Source of the DNA: Branchiostoma floridae
Taxonomy: Eukaryota; Chordata; Leptocardii; Amphioxiformes; Branchiostomatidae
Direction: 5' to 3'
DNA length: 64,000 nt
Assembly: GCF_000003815.2 (NCBI RefSeq)
Contig: NC_049985.1
Location: 1,628,258 to 1,692,257, forward strand
Shown here: piece by piece, positions 1-36,500 of the stretch
Layout: every line of letters begins with the position of its first letter
Position numbering within the stretch: position 1 is the stretch's first letter
The notes under the pieces: generated by a model
What the model saw: the letters and a program-made list of their open reading frames with translations, nothing else
Told to the model about the DNA's origin: nothing
Database searches by the model: none
Made by a program: the position numbers and the translations under genes

Positions 1-2399
1 AAAGAGTTGCTAAAGTTTACATAAGAAGAAGCAAAATACAAAATTGTAGGTACAAAATTCAGAGGATCCTGGTTTCTCCTGCAACCCTCTTTTTTGGTCA
101 TATTCTTGAAGCAAACCTGTATTAACCTGACACAACTCTGAACTGATTCAGGATTCAGAGAAGAAGAAATGTGTACAAGAAAGTTTCACTTTTCATGATG
201 CAATATCCATTGAAACTGTGCACTTTTGTGCATGCTTTCTGCATTTGTGCACGTGCACCATATCTGCTTGTCACAGTTTTGTGTTGCCTTTTTGTTTAGC
301 ACAGCAGCGGTTTTGCTTTTGATTATGATTTCAAATACTAACAAGCTGACATATGTACAGTTGTTTGTGCATGTTTTAAATGTGTTTTATGTTGTCGTAT
401 GAGATACAGTGGAATCCGCTTTATTGTATCGCCTATTTGTCTGGGCATTTTATCCAATTATCCGGCCTATTCTAGAGTCCGAAGTTGGCTATATGACCAG
501 CTTTAGCGGCATTGGTTGGGGAGGGGTGTAGTTTTGAAAACCAATACGCAAACATAACACACAGACGCTCATAGAGGTTACCACTCTAACGATACGGAAC
601 TCCGTTTACAAAACTTTAATCATATGTTCCGATACTGTGCGATTTCTGTGAGATGCTTGATCTAATAAAGAGTTCAAATCAGTGGCTAAATGCACATGTG
701 GAAAAGTACGCTTGACTCGCACAGCCGTGCGTCGGCAATTTGGCGGCATACCAAAACAAAGACGAACATGGCTCCGCTCGTATGCCGGAGAATATGACGT
801 TACTTTCATAATTTTAAGTTAAAACAACGGTATTGGAGAGTGATAAACTCTTCACCTTCTTGTCTACAACTTGTGTCCACAAATTACTCTGAAATTTACG
901 TCTTTCGCGGTGGAAGACGGAAAAAATTCACGTTCAAAACATTCAAAATGGCGGCGCTTGGGTTGAGATATCCCGCCATTCAATGCGCAAGATAGGTCAT
1001 TGCGAAATCACACCCCTGTTGCGTTACGTGCGTTGTTGTAAATCTACTAGTACGTAGCGCAGCCGAAATCAGCTCAATTAATGAGACAGTGGATATGAAA
1101 ACAACACATTTTTGTAGGGTAAACCAAGTTTAGACATTGTCTGAAGGGGAAATATGAACTCAAAAGCGTGTTGACGTTCCAATGACGTTCGCCCATCATG
1201 CCTTGCGGCAACCTAACAAAATGGCGCCTAACTCCAAATGTTCGCACGCTAGCACAGCGCTATCGGCTAGATTTTCTGTGGAATGTAACTTTCTTACGGT
1301 CCTTTACATGGCTTTACGCCTTTATACATACATTTACTAGTTACCTTTGGACTCATTTTGTAAGTTTTAGGGCATATTTTACAATTGTTAATTTGTGTGA
1401 CCTGACGTAATTCTATCCAAAAACCCGAAGTTTGAGACCGTGGGTTATCCAATTCTGCGATGTTCTAAACAATAGAATGAATGGCAAATGTTTTGGGATT
1501 TCGTAATTCTATCCGATTACCCGAATTATCCAAAAAGGCGTAATACGAATAATTGGAATCCACTGTATATGTACATCATGATTTAAGTTCAATATTAAGA
1601 ACAAGATACATTAAACATACATGTTGTGTGATACCACACCGAAATATCATGTACTGATCATTAACAATAACCTATTGTGAAAATTTCCTATTTGGTTGAA
1701 AAATATGTCAAGACTCATAGCCAATGTTTTCTTGAAAATGTAGCCAACAAACGAAAAATGACTGATATATATGTATGAAATTGAAGAAGTGGGAAATCTT
1801 CGAGTTGAATTTCCTTTTTTTTATTTCTAAAATATTGTCTTGTGGTGGAAATGTGGTTCTTATAGCACAATCTAAATGGCATTAACTGCAAGATGTTTAG
1901 GCAAAAGTTCTCAGGAGCATTCCTCATGTAGGTAAATGTGTAACGTTATAAGAACCATATTTACAAATGTTAAATCCATGTTAATTTGATCAAGTGGATG
2001 ACTCTGGGAACCCCAAAGCATGCAGAAATAAATTGACTTAAGCACTCTATGACATTAGTATCTGTTTTCCGATTTTTAATTTCATCTTTTTGTAATTGCT
2101 TTTTGTGTGATTAACAGTATAGTAGTCGTTTTTTGACACATGCACTTACTGTAAATGCATTTAAGTTCACAAGGATTTAATCTTGCGGTAGCGGGAAAAA
2201 GGACTGTTTGCGGTGGTTTTAAGTTCAGGTTGAAGTGGTCACCGAGAAAACCGCGAACATGAAACCACTGCAAACATTTCTACATTTACAGTATGTCATC
2301 AATATGATCAAATCAACCTGGCCTAACCTACTACTACTATATTATGATGAAGTTATTCCCAGAACTGACTTGTGTTGCACACATCCCCCCCTCTTACAG
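1..2399. other. probable 5' intron or upstream region of the formin gene
   Basis: No exon is supported here. The first exon I can recognise starts at 2400, in the middle of the formin N-terminal regulatory region, so the start codon and roughly the first 80-100 residues of the family should lie upstream of the window. Apart from the TA-flanked transposon at 407-1565 I see only AT-rich sequence. Confidence 0.5.
407..1565. mobile_element. non-autonomous DNA transposon, TA-flanked terminal inverted repeats
   Basis: The left end CAGTGGAATCC (after TA at 405-406) is matched inverted at 1555-1565 and followed by TA. About 30 bp of each end are recognisably inverted copies. The TA target duplication and CAGT-type tip fit a Tc1/mariner or pogo-like superfamily. 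The 1.16-kb interior has no convincing transposase, only short unassigned ORFs, so this is a non-autonomous copy. It lies upstream of the first visible formin exon, probably in an intron. Confidence 0.7.
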
Positions 2400-27369
<24,970 letters not shown>

Positions 27370-27477
27370 GCGGATCGCGCCATTTTGTGTACAGGGGGTT
27401 TAAGTGTAATGTAAAACACACACACATAGGTCCGTGCAGATAGAATTTGCAGGAATGTGTGTCTTGTGGGTATCAAC

Positions 27478-28415
27478 CAGGGCTGTCTCTAGCTTTAAGT
27501 GTTTCACCGTCCCACTCATTGTTTGGGAGACCATGTGGTTGATTTCCTTAAAATTCTGTCATGTTAAGCTTACGTTTCCTGTCATGAAGTCCAGATTTTG
27601 GGGACGGCGCCAAGATGGCGCATAGGGCGGTGCCCATCTCTGTTTCATTAGCCGTGGGCCACACACAACGCAATCACTACAGCAGGGGGCTAGTCCACTG
27701 GTAGTGGTGTGTGTTCAACTTCCATACTGTTTCCCGAATGCTGAGTGCTAAGCAGAGAAAGCAGCATGTACCATTTTTAAAGTCTATGGTATGACTCGGC
27801 CGGGGATCGAACTCACGACCTTCCGAATGCAAGGCGAACACTCTACCCACTAGGCCATTGCACCGGCTAAAACGGATAGGGTAAAACTACAAATTTCCGT
27901 CCCGGGACAGAAGGACGGGTCCTTGAGGGCATCCGCAGGTCATTCAATATTCAGCCTCTAAACAATGGTTTCCTATACAAAAAAGAGGAGAAAGAAACTG
28001 TTAATAACTCAACTTTCTGACGTTACTGGCACACAAACATACCCTCATATGAAAGCCCGACATCTCAGCTATCCGAAAAACCACATTTCGCCAAGTATCT
28101 AACGGTGAAACTTCCAGGAAACTGAAACAATTGACCCCTGACCTCAAAACCGCACCACAACCCAGTGAGAAGGCCATGTGCTAGGACAAAATAGTCCCAA
28201 CTTTATACCCCTCAGCAACCACAAAAACTCAGCTTTTTGGCCCTAATCAGAAAGTAGAAACCCTCCCCTGTCACACCCACCTCAAAACTGCCAGGATTTC
28301 TACCCATTTGACCAGGAAAAAAATCTTGAAGTTTTAGGCCCTGAACTACTAGTATATTCGACAACCATCAATTTGCATGGCGGATTGACCTGCGGATCCC
28401 CTAGAGACAGCCCTG
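27478..28415. mobile_element. non-autonomous hAT element with perfect 8-bp TSD
   Basis: Termini CAGGGCTGTCTCTAG and CTAGAGACAGCCCTG, flanked on both sides by GTATCAAC (27470-27477 and 28416-28423). An 8-bp duplication with this tip is diagnostic of hAT insertion. The interior has no transposase; it contains a SINE at ~27625-27868. It sits just after the formin stop codon, probably in the 3' UTR. Confidence 0.9.
27625..27868 (-). mobile_element. tRNA-derived SINE inside the hAT element
   Basis: Read on the minus strand, GCCTAGTGGGTAGAGTGTTC (A box) and GTGAGTTCGATCCCCGG (B box) form a well preserved tRNA-like promoter. The ~240-bp body matches 36215-36480. Confidence 0.8.
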
Positions 28416-28964
28416 GTATCAACATATGATACGAAATGTACTTTGTTAGTACTATATTTTATAGTTTGCTATGGGTTGTTTTCTGAAGAAGGAAGAACAG
28501 TTGTACAGGATCAGAATAGTCGCCATATCAAAATATTGTTAAAGAAATACGATATGACTTACGATATGATCCGTATTTTGGAATATAAATTTAATGAATC
28601 AAATAACAAAATATATTGCTTGGAAGAAGTAAACATAAAAAGATTGTGTTTAACTCCAAAAAATGTATTAATTGGTGGAAGATACTAATTATAATGTACA
28701 GTGTATTCTTGGATATAGGAATTGTTTTGATCTGGAGGTTGAAATACAGAAAGGGGGATTATTTACATGTACTTACCTTCCAACAAATGTACATGGACAT
28801 AAGAAATGATTGGAAAAGGGGTAACCATTGTTTGAAGAAGCTCAAATTTCTGTCTCTATCAGTCTATGGATGTGAAAGCATGTGTTTTGTCTTCTGTCAG
28901 ATGTGTGACAGTTAAACAGGTACAGTGCCCAATGTATGTGTGGTTCTGTTAAACAATAGACTGG

Positions 28965-29365
28965 GCCTCACTGGGCTTCCAGTCCCGAAGTGATCTTAGC
29001 ACTCGGCCTCCTGTGCCGAAAAGTCACCGAGCACTGGAAAACCCAGTGCGGAACCCGTGACTTGGGTAGATCGGCACTCGATTATCCAGTGCTGAATGAC
29101 CCCCGCACTGGGTAACCAGTGCTGAACGACCTTTCAACCAGCCTTCCGCACTGGAAGCCGAGTGCTGAGCGGTTTCCAGCATTGGAAAACGAGTGCCGAG
29201 ACAAGGTTCAGCTCTGGAATTCCAGTGCTGACTGATCTTCAGCACTGGAACAAAGCCGTTCAGCACTGGAATTCGAGTGTAGTAATTTCTTCCGCACTTG
29301 GCCCCAAGTGCCGACATCATTTCCTTCACGAGTTCGCACTGGGCGCCCAGTGCGGAACTCGTGAC
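28965..29365. repeat. array of phased short palindromes
   Basis: Eleven units start with GCACTGG-like text, ten of them 18-19-bp palindromes of the form GCACTSGN(4-5)CSAGTGC, starting at 28999, 29031, 29074, 29105, 29148, 29179, 29211, 29242 (half unit), 29263, 29294 and 29336. Spacings are 32, 43, 31, 43, 31, 32, 31, 21, 31 and 42 bp. Spacer text is partly conserved (CTGAACGACCTTTC-like). No ORF is convincing. Confidence 0.92.
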
Positions 29366-31388
29366 TTCGGTATACTTGCCACAGTTCAGGTTGTGTATTC
29401 GGCAATTTCAAGAAAGACTGGACATAACTTGCTACACGTATTTGTACCAAACATAGTTAAACTCTGTGCTTCCACAATTCCCTGAAGTATTACGTGCCAG
29501 AGTGCATTTCAGAAACAACGCATCACCTTTTTAATTGGTGGGATGCTTCAACAGTACAGACTTCACATCGCCATTGTTGACAACTACATGTATTAGATGT
29601 CTGAAATAGTTTTTCTTTATATATTCTACATTGTGTATGTATTTTGTAGAAGGCAAGTGTAATAGGGCCAGTATTTTTCTCAGTTGAAGGTTGTACACTT
29701 GCCAGCTTTGTGGAAATTCTTTACGAGTAAATCTATGGAAAATTTGGGCTGAGGGCTAAATTTGTGTAGTGGGTTGTGGTATTGTCAGGCAGTTTTTGTT
29801 GCTTTTACAGATGTGGGTTCATTGTGGGTCCCTGTGTCCGTACTAAGGTAAACTTTTCTGTAAAAGTGCATAGAGACTGTAACACTGCCTGTTTTAGTCT
29901 AAACATTGGTTAGTTGGTTGAATTTACACCTGGATCCGAGAAAGATGGAAGTACTCTGATTGTAATCTGTGACTTGTTGAAATGGTAACTGAAAATTGAA
30001 ATAACTTTGTTAAGTTTTATTTTGAACCTACAACTTAAACCTGATTCCAGTGGGTTTCTGGCTTATTTGAGGTTCTTTTCTCATTTGTCTCTTAGAGGCA
30101 ATGACCTCAAATAAAGAGCACAAATTTGGTAATGATTTTGAAAAGTTTGAAAAATGCTTAAATCAAGAAAATATGGTACAGAACTTAGACCATTAAGCCT
30201 TCTTTGCAATGATTGACCCATTATAATGTACTATAAAAATAGGTCAAAGACATTTGGAAGTTATTACTACTGCCTTCAACTCTAAGCTGCCGTGGTCCTG
30301 GTATCAGCAATTTTACCTAAATATTTTCAGGACTGCCATTTTGATACCCTCATCCCAAAATCAGAAACTATTATGCTTTCCCATCCCAGATGATTACATT
30401 TCTTGGTGTGAATATAAATTGAACATATTTCAATATTTTCAGAAAACAAATGTTAGCTCTGTCTTGGAAAGACATTGATAGTGAGATACACAATGTACAC
30501 ATCTGTACATGTACATTGTCTGTGCACAATGGAACATACACAGTGCTGGTCTGGATGCTCAACAGCTATTAGATTGTTGCTAGTTTTGAAATGAAATTTG
30601 CAATATTTGCAAATATATATATATTTACATCCTATGAAAGCGTAGGACTTGTCATTCAGTTGTCTTTCTTTTGATTGTGAATCTTTAGATTGAAATATGT
30701 TGTGGAGAAAGTAAGAAATATTAATTTTTGGTGTTTATAATCTTCCAAACCACCATCTGTTGCTTCCTTTTGATTATATGGGAAAGTTTTCTTGGCCAAT
30801 GATTTCTCTACATCAGTGCATGTAGTTGAAAAGACATACATGTATGTGTGTTTGTTTGTTTGTTAAAATGTCTTACTTCTACTTAAATGGAATGTTTTGA
30901 TTGTTAGTACCTGTAACCTGCTGGCATTTTTTTGGTGATGATCTTACCTATCGTCTTCATCCCACGTGGGACATAAGGCTTGAGTATATTGAAAACTGTG
31001 TTATCAAGAAAAATTGAAAATAATGTTGGTATTTGCATGTCCTTGCTCTTCTGTTACATTCCACCTTGGCATCCCCTGTATAGTAGGTACAATCACCCCC
31101 ATTTCCTTAATAGGCTGTCCCAACTGTGACTTAAAATAAGCCATAAAGCTGGACTGTACCACTATAACAGGGATGATAAGTGGATCATCAAAATCTGTTG
31201 TACAAATATCAGCTATACTGCATGTAACTAGTGCTTACCATCTACCGTGCAGTTCTTCCAACTTACCGATATATTCTGTTGTGCAAAGACAAAATGTTCA
31301 AGTTTAAGCTTCATCAGATGCATACATACATGTAAGATATCAAAAATGTAATTGCATTATTTAGTTCTGTAGTACCTTGTGGCAATTA
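29366..31388. other. gene-free stretch
   Basis: AT-rich sequence without supported exons, RNA genes or clear repeats apart from short (TA)n and (GTTT)n tracts at ~30620 and ~30850. It may include the remainder of the formin 3' UTR; I cannot place the polyadenylation site. Confidence 0.4.
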
Positions 31389-31745
31389 GGCCACACCAAT
31401 TTAATTTCTTGGTTCACGTTTTTTTTCATAAAAAATATGGAGCGAAAGGGCGAAATAAAAATAAAAATTGTAAAATGGTTGAGGTAAAGGTACGGCTAAT
31501 CCAAAACATAAAGAAAAAAAGTTTTCAGCTTGAAAAAAGTACAAAAACACTTTTATTATACAGTAACAGCACCCGTATCCACACTTTAAGAAGCTTATAA
31601 TATAAAGGCCAATTTGCTACACCAGAAAGTAGGTGAATGGTTTCATGAATGGTGAAAATTTGCTGAGTGGCAATTTTTTTTTTTTTTTTCCCCAAAAAAT
31701 AGGAGCGAGCGAATCCGTGAACCAAGGAATTAAATTGGTGTGGCC
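31389..31745. mobile_element. Harbinger-like MITE (GGCCACAC family)
   Basis: Starts GGCCACACCAATTTAATTTC and ends inverted GGTGTGGCC, with TTA on both sides. Its sequence is a close reverse complement of 24903-25346, so it is a recently spread family. Confidence 0.85.
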
Positions 31746-33526
31746 TTATGTTGCTATGTTATATACAATGCAAAGACTGGACAAAAACAGGTTTTTACAT
31801 CAGTGTATGTGATGTTAAAAATGATTTGTGGGGAGAGCAACAATTACACAGAATTACCTCTAGATGAAGGGCCAAGAATCAATTCAGTCTACATTCAGTC
31901 CATTTTCATTTGTTCATTCAACTATTTTTCAGGCAAGCTTGAAAGCCCCCCCCCCCATCCTATACTGTACCAAATAATAGTGTCTTCAAGAACTGACATG
32001 TATGTAGGAGTTGTATTGAATACGTCTTTGTAACATCAGTAGTTTTGATACATGTGGACTTGTCACAATACACGAAAACAACTTTCAGTAAATCATTAGT
32101 ACAATGCCTACATGATTTTCATATGTGGGGAACTGGATGTATGTTTGTAAGATAGATATTACTGTTTTCAGTGAGAAGGAAAAGACTTTGGATCAGTCCT
32201 ATTTTTGTATACATATTAACCAGCCAGCCTCTAAAATAAAAGTGCGCTACATCAAAACATTGGAGTAGTGTTTTATTCTTTAGCTCCATCTTGTTTATTG
32301 TGTACGTGTAGTTTTGGTTGTACATTTTGTTATCACAAACTTCTTTACAGGTGCAGATAGTGCTGCATATCTATTCTCATGATTTATAGGGTTGAGGTTC
32401 AGGTCCAGATTAAGGTTAACTTTACATAAAACATCACATATACATATTTACATCAAGTCATTTGCCATACACAATACAAAGGAATCAAACTGGAAATGTA
32501 TTGAATACAAACAATTATAAGAAAGTCAATAAAATGTGGGTGGACCACACGCTGTTGGGGTCACTGTTTCTTAAATCAGATTTATACTAGCCCTGACTTA
32601 ATAATGGGAATATCATGCAAAAAATATGAGTATGACTGAAAAGACAACAAAGCACACAAGCGTAAAAAGATTTGGTTTATCGATGAAATTCGTTGAACGT
32701 TTTGTCAGCAAGGCTGCAATGAGGTTCAGTAAGACAGCTACTTATTAGAATACAAATTCCTTCATGCTCTTAAATAAAAGCTTACAACAGGCTTAAGGAA
32801 AAAAAAACACTGATTATGCATTACGAATAATCAACCTACCCTTTTTTGTGATGGAAATGGTAATAAAAGGAAACATAGCAATTATGATATGGCAGACATG
32901 TATATACAATTATGGTATGTTCATAAGTATTGGGAATTTCTACAAAAATGTATACATGTACATGGTATTTCATATGATGAAAATTTTCTCTACCATCTTC
33001 ATTTGGTCACTTTCTATAATCCAGGAAATGTAAGGATCCATCTAATTCTCTGTGTTTTTGCATGTACACATACTCTTCCAGCACTCCACCCAGGTGTAAA
33101 AATGGGTACCTAACTTTGGTTGGAGAGGTAAAAGGTGGTGGAAAGAGAGGGATGGGCACTTCTCCCAATACTGTGTCCTAGACACAGCAGATAACAACCA
33201 ACTGCCCCTGCATGTGGCCTCAAAAAGAATATGGGACCATCTCTACACAGGCAGAAAACACCGAGGAAGAGCTGGACCCTTATATCTGCTTGGAGTACAT
33301 ATACTACTAGCCTCCTTCGCAGACTTTGAGCAAAACCTGGGTTTTAATTAAAGGGGGGAGGGGGGCTGGTTCGATAGTTTCAAAGCTGGCTTAGATTGTC
33401 TAATGCCGGGAAACGGAGTTTGACAACGAAGGAAGTTTGCCTAGAACAGTAGTTTGCCATGGGAGTTTTGCCCGAGATTCAAAGTCTGCAAAGGAAGATA
33501 CCGGTAATATACTACCACCCCCCGAC
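31746..33526. other. gene-free stretch before the ANKRD46 stop codon
   Basis: No exon is supported. It holds a poly-C tract at ~31946, AT-rich DNA and a SINE body at ~33080-33250 (CACCCAGGTGTAAAAATGGG block). The part nearest 33526 is presumably the ANKRD46 3' UTR. Confidence 0.4.
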
Positions 33527-36500
33527 TCACGGCCCCTCTATTCTCTCCTCCCGTGTGTCCATGAGCGGGACGATCCCCGTCACCTTGTACGCCACGAAGA
33601 GCGAGAGGCACGCCATGACGACCAGGAGACAGATCAGCCGCTTCTGTCCCACATCCTCAACAAACTGGCCCCAGTCATGGAGAACCGACCTGTAAAACAT
33701 AACTAGGTGGTTAGGGTAGTTGACTAAAGGCTTGAATCTCTTGCAGGCCCCAAATTTTGTGCCCTTGGGAGAGGTACATAACACCTATTTTTTCACTCTA
33801 CTAAATGAGTACCAAGCAGCAGTCAGGGATGTTATATGCAATTCCCAGCCACACTTCGAGCAAGTTAAACCCATCACAATTATCAAAAAGAGAGGGGGTC
33901 CTTCCCAATGTGAGTGGATCAAACCTTACAGTTTTGAGTTACACAGCTTGTACTTACTGTACAAATCTGTTGTGTTATGCCTAAAGGCAGTTTAAAACAT
34001 AAGCTTCAGCTAGAGATGTTCCCTCAAATGGGACATAAGGTGGAAGCCCCATATTTAAGGAGAGTCACACCTTAAGTACATTTAAGAACCCACACCACAC
34101 ATCGAAAAGAGTATGGGACCTTTCCAGTGTGAGTGGATCAAACCTGACAGTACAGTCTTACACAGCTTTTACCTACTGTACAAAACTGGTGTGTCACATC
34201 TAAAGGCATTTTACCAGTTATGCAAAACAGATAAACAAACAAACAAACAAACCTCCAGAGCCCCTGTGATGAGGACGGGTGGGTCGGGAGGTGTTCCAGA
34301 GTCTCGATGCGCTCAGGGGAGTACGCAGCCAGCAGTAGCTGTGGGGAACCAGCAGGCAACATTCATCTTAAGGTGTGCATATTGATCAATTTCTTACATC
34401 TTAAAACAGAAATGTACATACATGTACATGTATTAGAAGTCTTTTTTGTCATCTGGTTTGTTCTTAGCACTCAGCACTTATGAGTGTGGCAAATAGAAAC
34501 TTAGACTTATATATAATTATTAGTAACTTACTGATACAGTTGCATGCAAAATTATTCAACCCCCCTCACATTTTTTGCTATTTTGGTAAAATAAGAAACA
34601 TTACAGCTGCAAACTAGTACCAAATCATATGACTGATGAACAACTAGTTTATACCAATCTGAAACAAGAACAAAAGCTAAGACTTTATTTCAAAGTTCAT
34701 CCAAAAATGCAAATTTTGTAGAAAAAGCAGGTTGCAAAATTATTCAACCCCCTGCAAGGATGTGTCTTTGCTCTTTATGTAGCACCCCTAAGCTGCAACT
34801 ACCTACTGCAGGCAGGATGATAGACTATCACAAGCTTCTGGCAGCATTCTTTGGGACTTTGGGCCCATTTCTCTTGGGCGATGGTCTCCAACTCAGCAAT
34901 GTTCTACGGTCTATGTGCTAAAACAGTGTTTTTCGGTTTCCACCAGAAATTCTCAATTGGGCTCAACTCTGGAGACTGTTATGGCCACTCGAGAACATTC
35001 CAACTTTTTTTCTGTAACCAATCCTTTGTGGATTTTGATCTGTGCTTAGGGTCATTGTCTTGCTGGAATGTCCAATGATGCCCCAGATTTTACTACTTCA
35101 AGGACTTGCTGACATTCTTGGCCAAAATGTCCTGGTACTTGCTTGAATCCACGGTGGCTTCAACACGGGGGAGATACCCAGTGCCATGGGAAGCAAAACA
35201 CCCCAGCAGCATCACAGTCCTACCACCATGCTTCACGATAGGCAGGGTGTTCTTCTCCGCGCACGCCTCACTCTTCCTGCGCCAAACATACTTCTTATCC
35301 ATAGGACCCAAGAGCTCAAGTTTTGTTTCATCAAACCATAGAAAAGCGTTCCAAAACGTCTGTGGCTATGGCAGGTTGGTTTGAGCATACTGGAGTTGTC
35401 TTTTCTTGTTACGTGGGCTTAGCAAGCCAACGGTGTGGGTTTTTGGGTTCTGGGCATTGGGCTCTTCAGTGTGAAGTTCGTGGCGTACTATGTCCACTGC
35501 AACATCAGTTCCTCCTTGAGCCAAATTGGTTTTCGGGTCCTTTGCTTTAAGCCTAGGGGTTTTGTCCACATGCCATATCGGGATTATTGTTGTGACTGCT
35601 GAATTCTGGTCAGAAATGTAAGCAGACTCAAAAAGAGGTTGAAGCTGGGGCATCATTGGTCATTCCAGCAAGACAATGACCCCAAGTACAGATCAAAATC
35701 CACGAAGGATTGGTTACAGAAAAAAGTTGGAATGTTCTCGAGTGGCCATAACAGTCTCCAGAGTTGAGCCCAATTGAGAATTTCTGGTGGAAACCGAAAA
35801 ACACTGTTTTAGCACATAGACCGTAGAACATTGCTGAGTTGGATCCATGGAGACCATCGCCCAAGAGAAATGGGCCCAAAGTCCCAAAGAATGCTGCCAG
35901 AAGCTTGTGATAGTCTATCATCCTGCCTGCAGTAGGTAGTTGCAGCTTAGGGGTGCTACATAAAGAGCAAAGACACATCCTTGCAGGGGGTTGAATAATT
36001 TTGCAACCTGCTTTTTCTACAAAATTTGCATTTTTGGATGAACTATGCAATAAAATCTTGACTTTTGCTCTTGTAATGAATTGTAATAAACTAGGTGTTC
36101 ACAAGTCATATGATTTGGTACTAGTTTGCAGTAGTAATGTTTCTTATTTTGCCAAAATAGGAAACATGTGAAGGGGGTTGAATAATTTTGCATGCAACTG
36201 TATACCACAACTTTTTATGTATAGAAGCAGTGCCCATCTCCATTCCTATGGCTCTTGGGCCACATTTCCACCTCAGCTGGGGGCTAGACCAATAATAGTA
36301 CTAGTATATAGGTAGTGTATGTGTGTGTGTGTGAGTGTGTTTAACTTTTCATCACACACTTTGCCATAAATGGTCAGTGTAGAAAGCAGTCTGTAGCATT
36401 CTTCATGTCTTTGGTATGAAACCCCAACCTGCCGAATGCAAGGCAAACACTCTGCCCCCTAGGCTATTGCACAGGTTAACTTTTTTTAAACATCCCTTTC

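Noticed and set aside
1198-1410. 70-aa ORF inside the TA-flanked element
   Set aside because: No similarity I recognise to a transposase or host protein, and it ends near the inverted repeat; likely chance.
28965-29365. CRISPR-like repeat array
   Set aside because: Units are short palindromes with degenerate text and variable spacing in an animal nuclear context with no cas genes; the spacers are themselves related.
34851-36050. ORFs of 75 and 140 aa on opposite strands with the same peptide
   Set aside because: They are the antisense reading of the Tc1 transposase arms, present twice because the arms are inverted copies.
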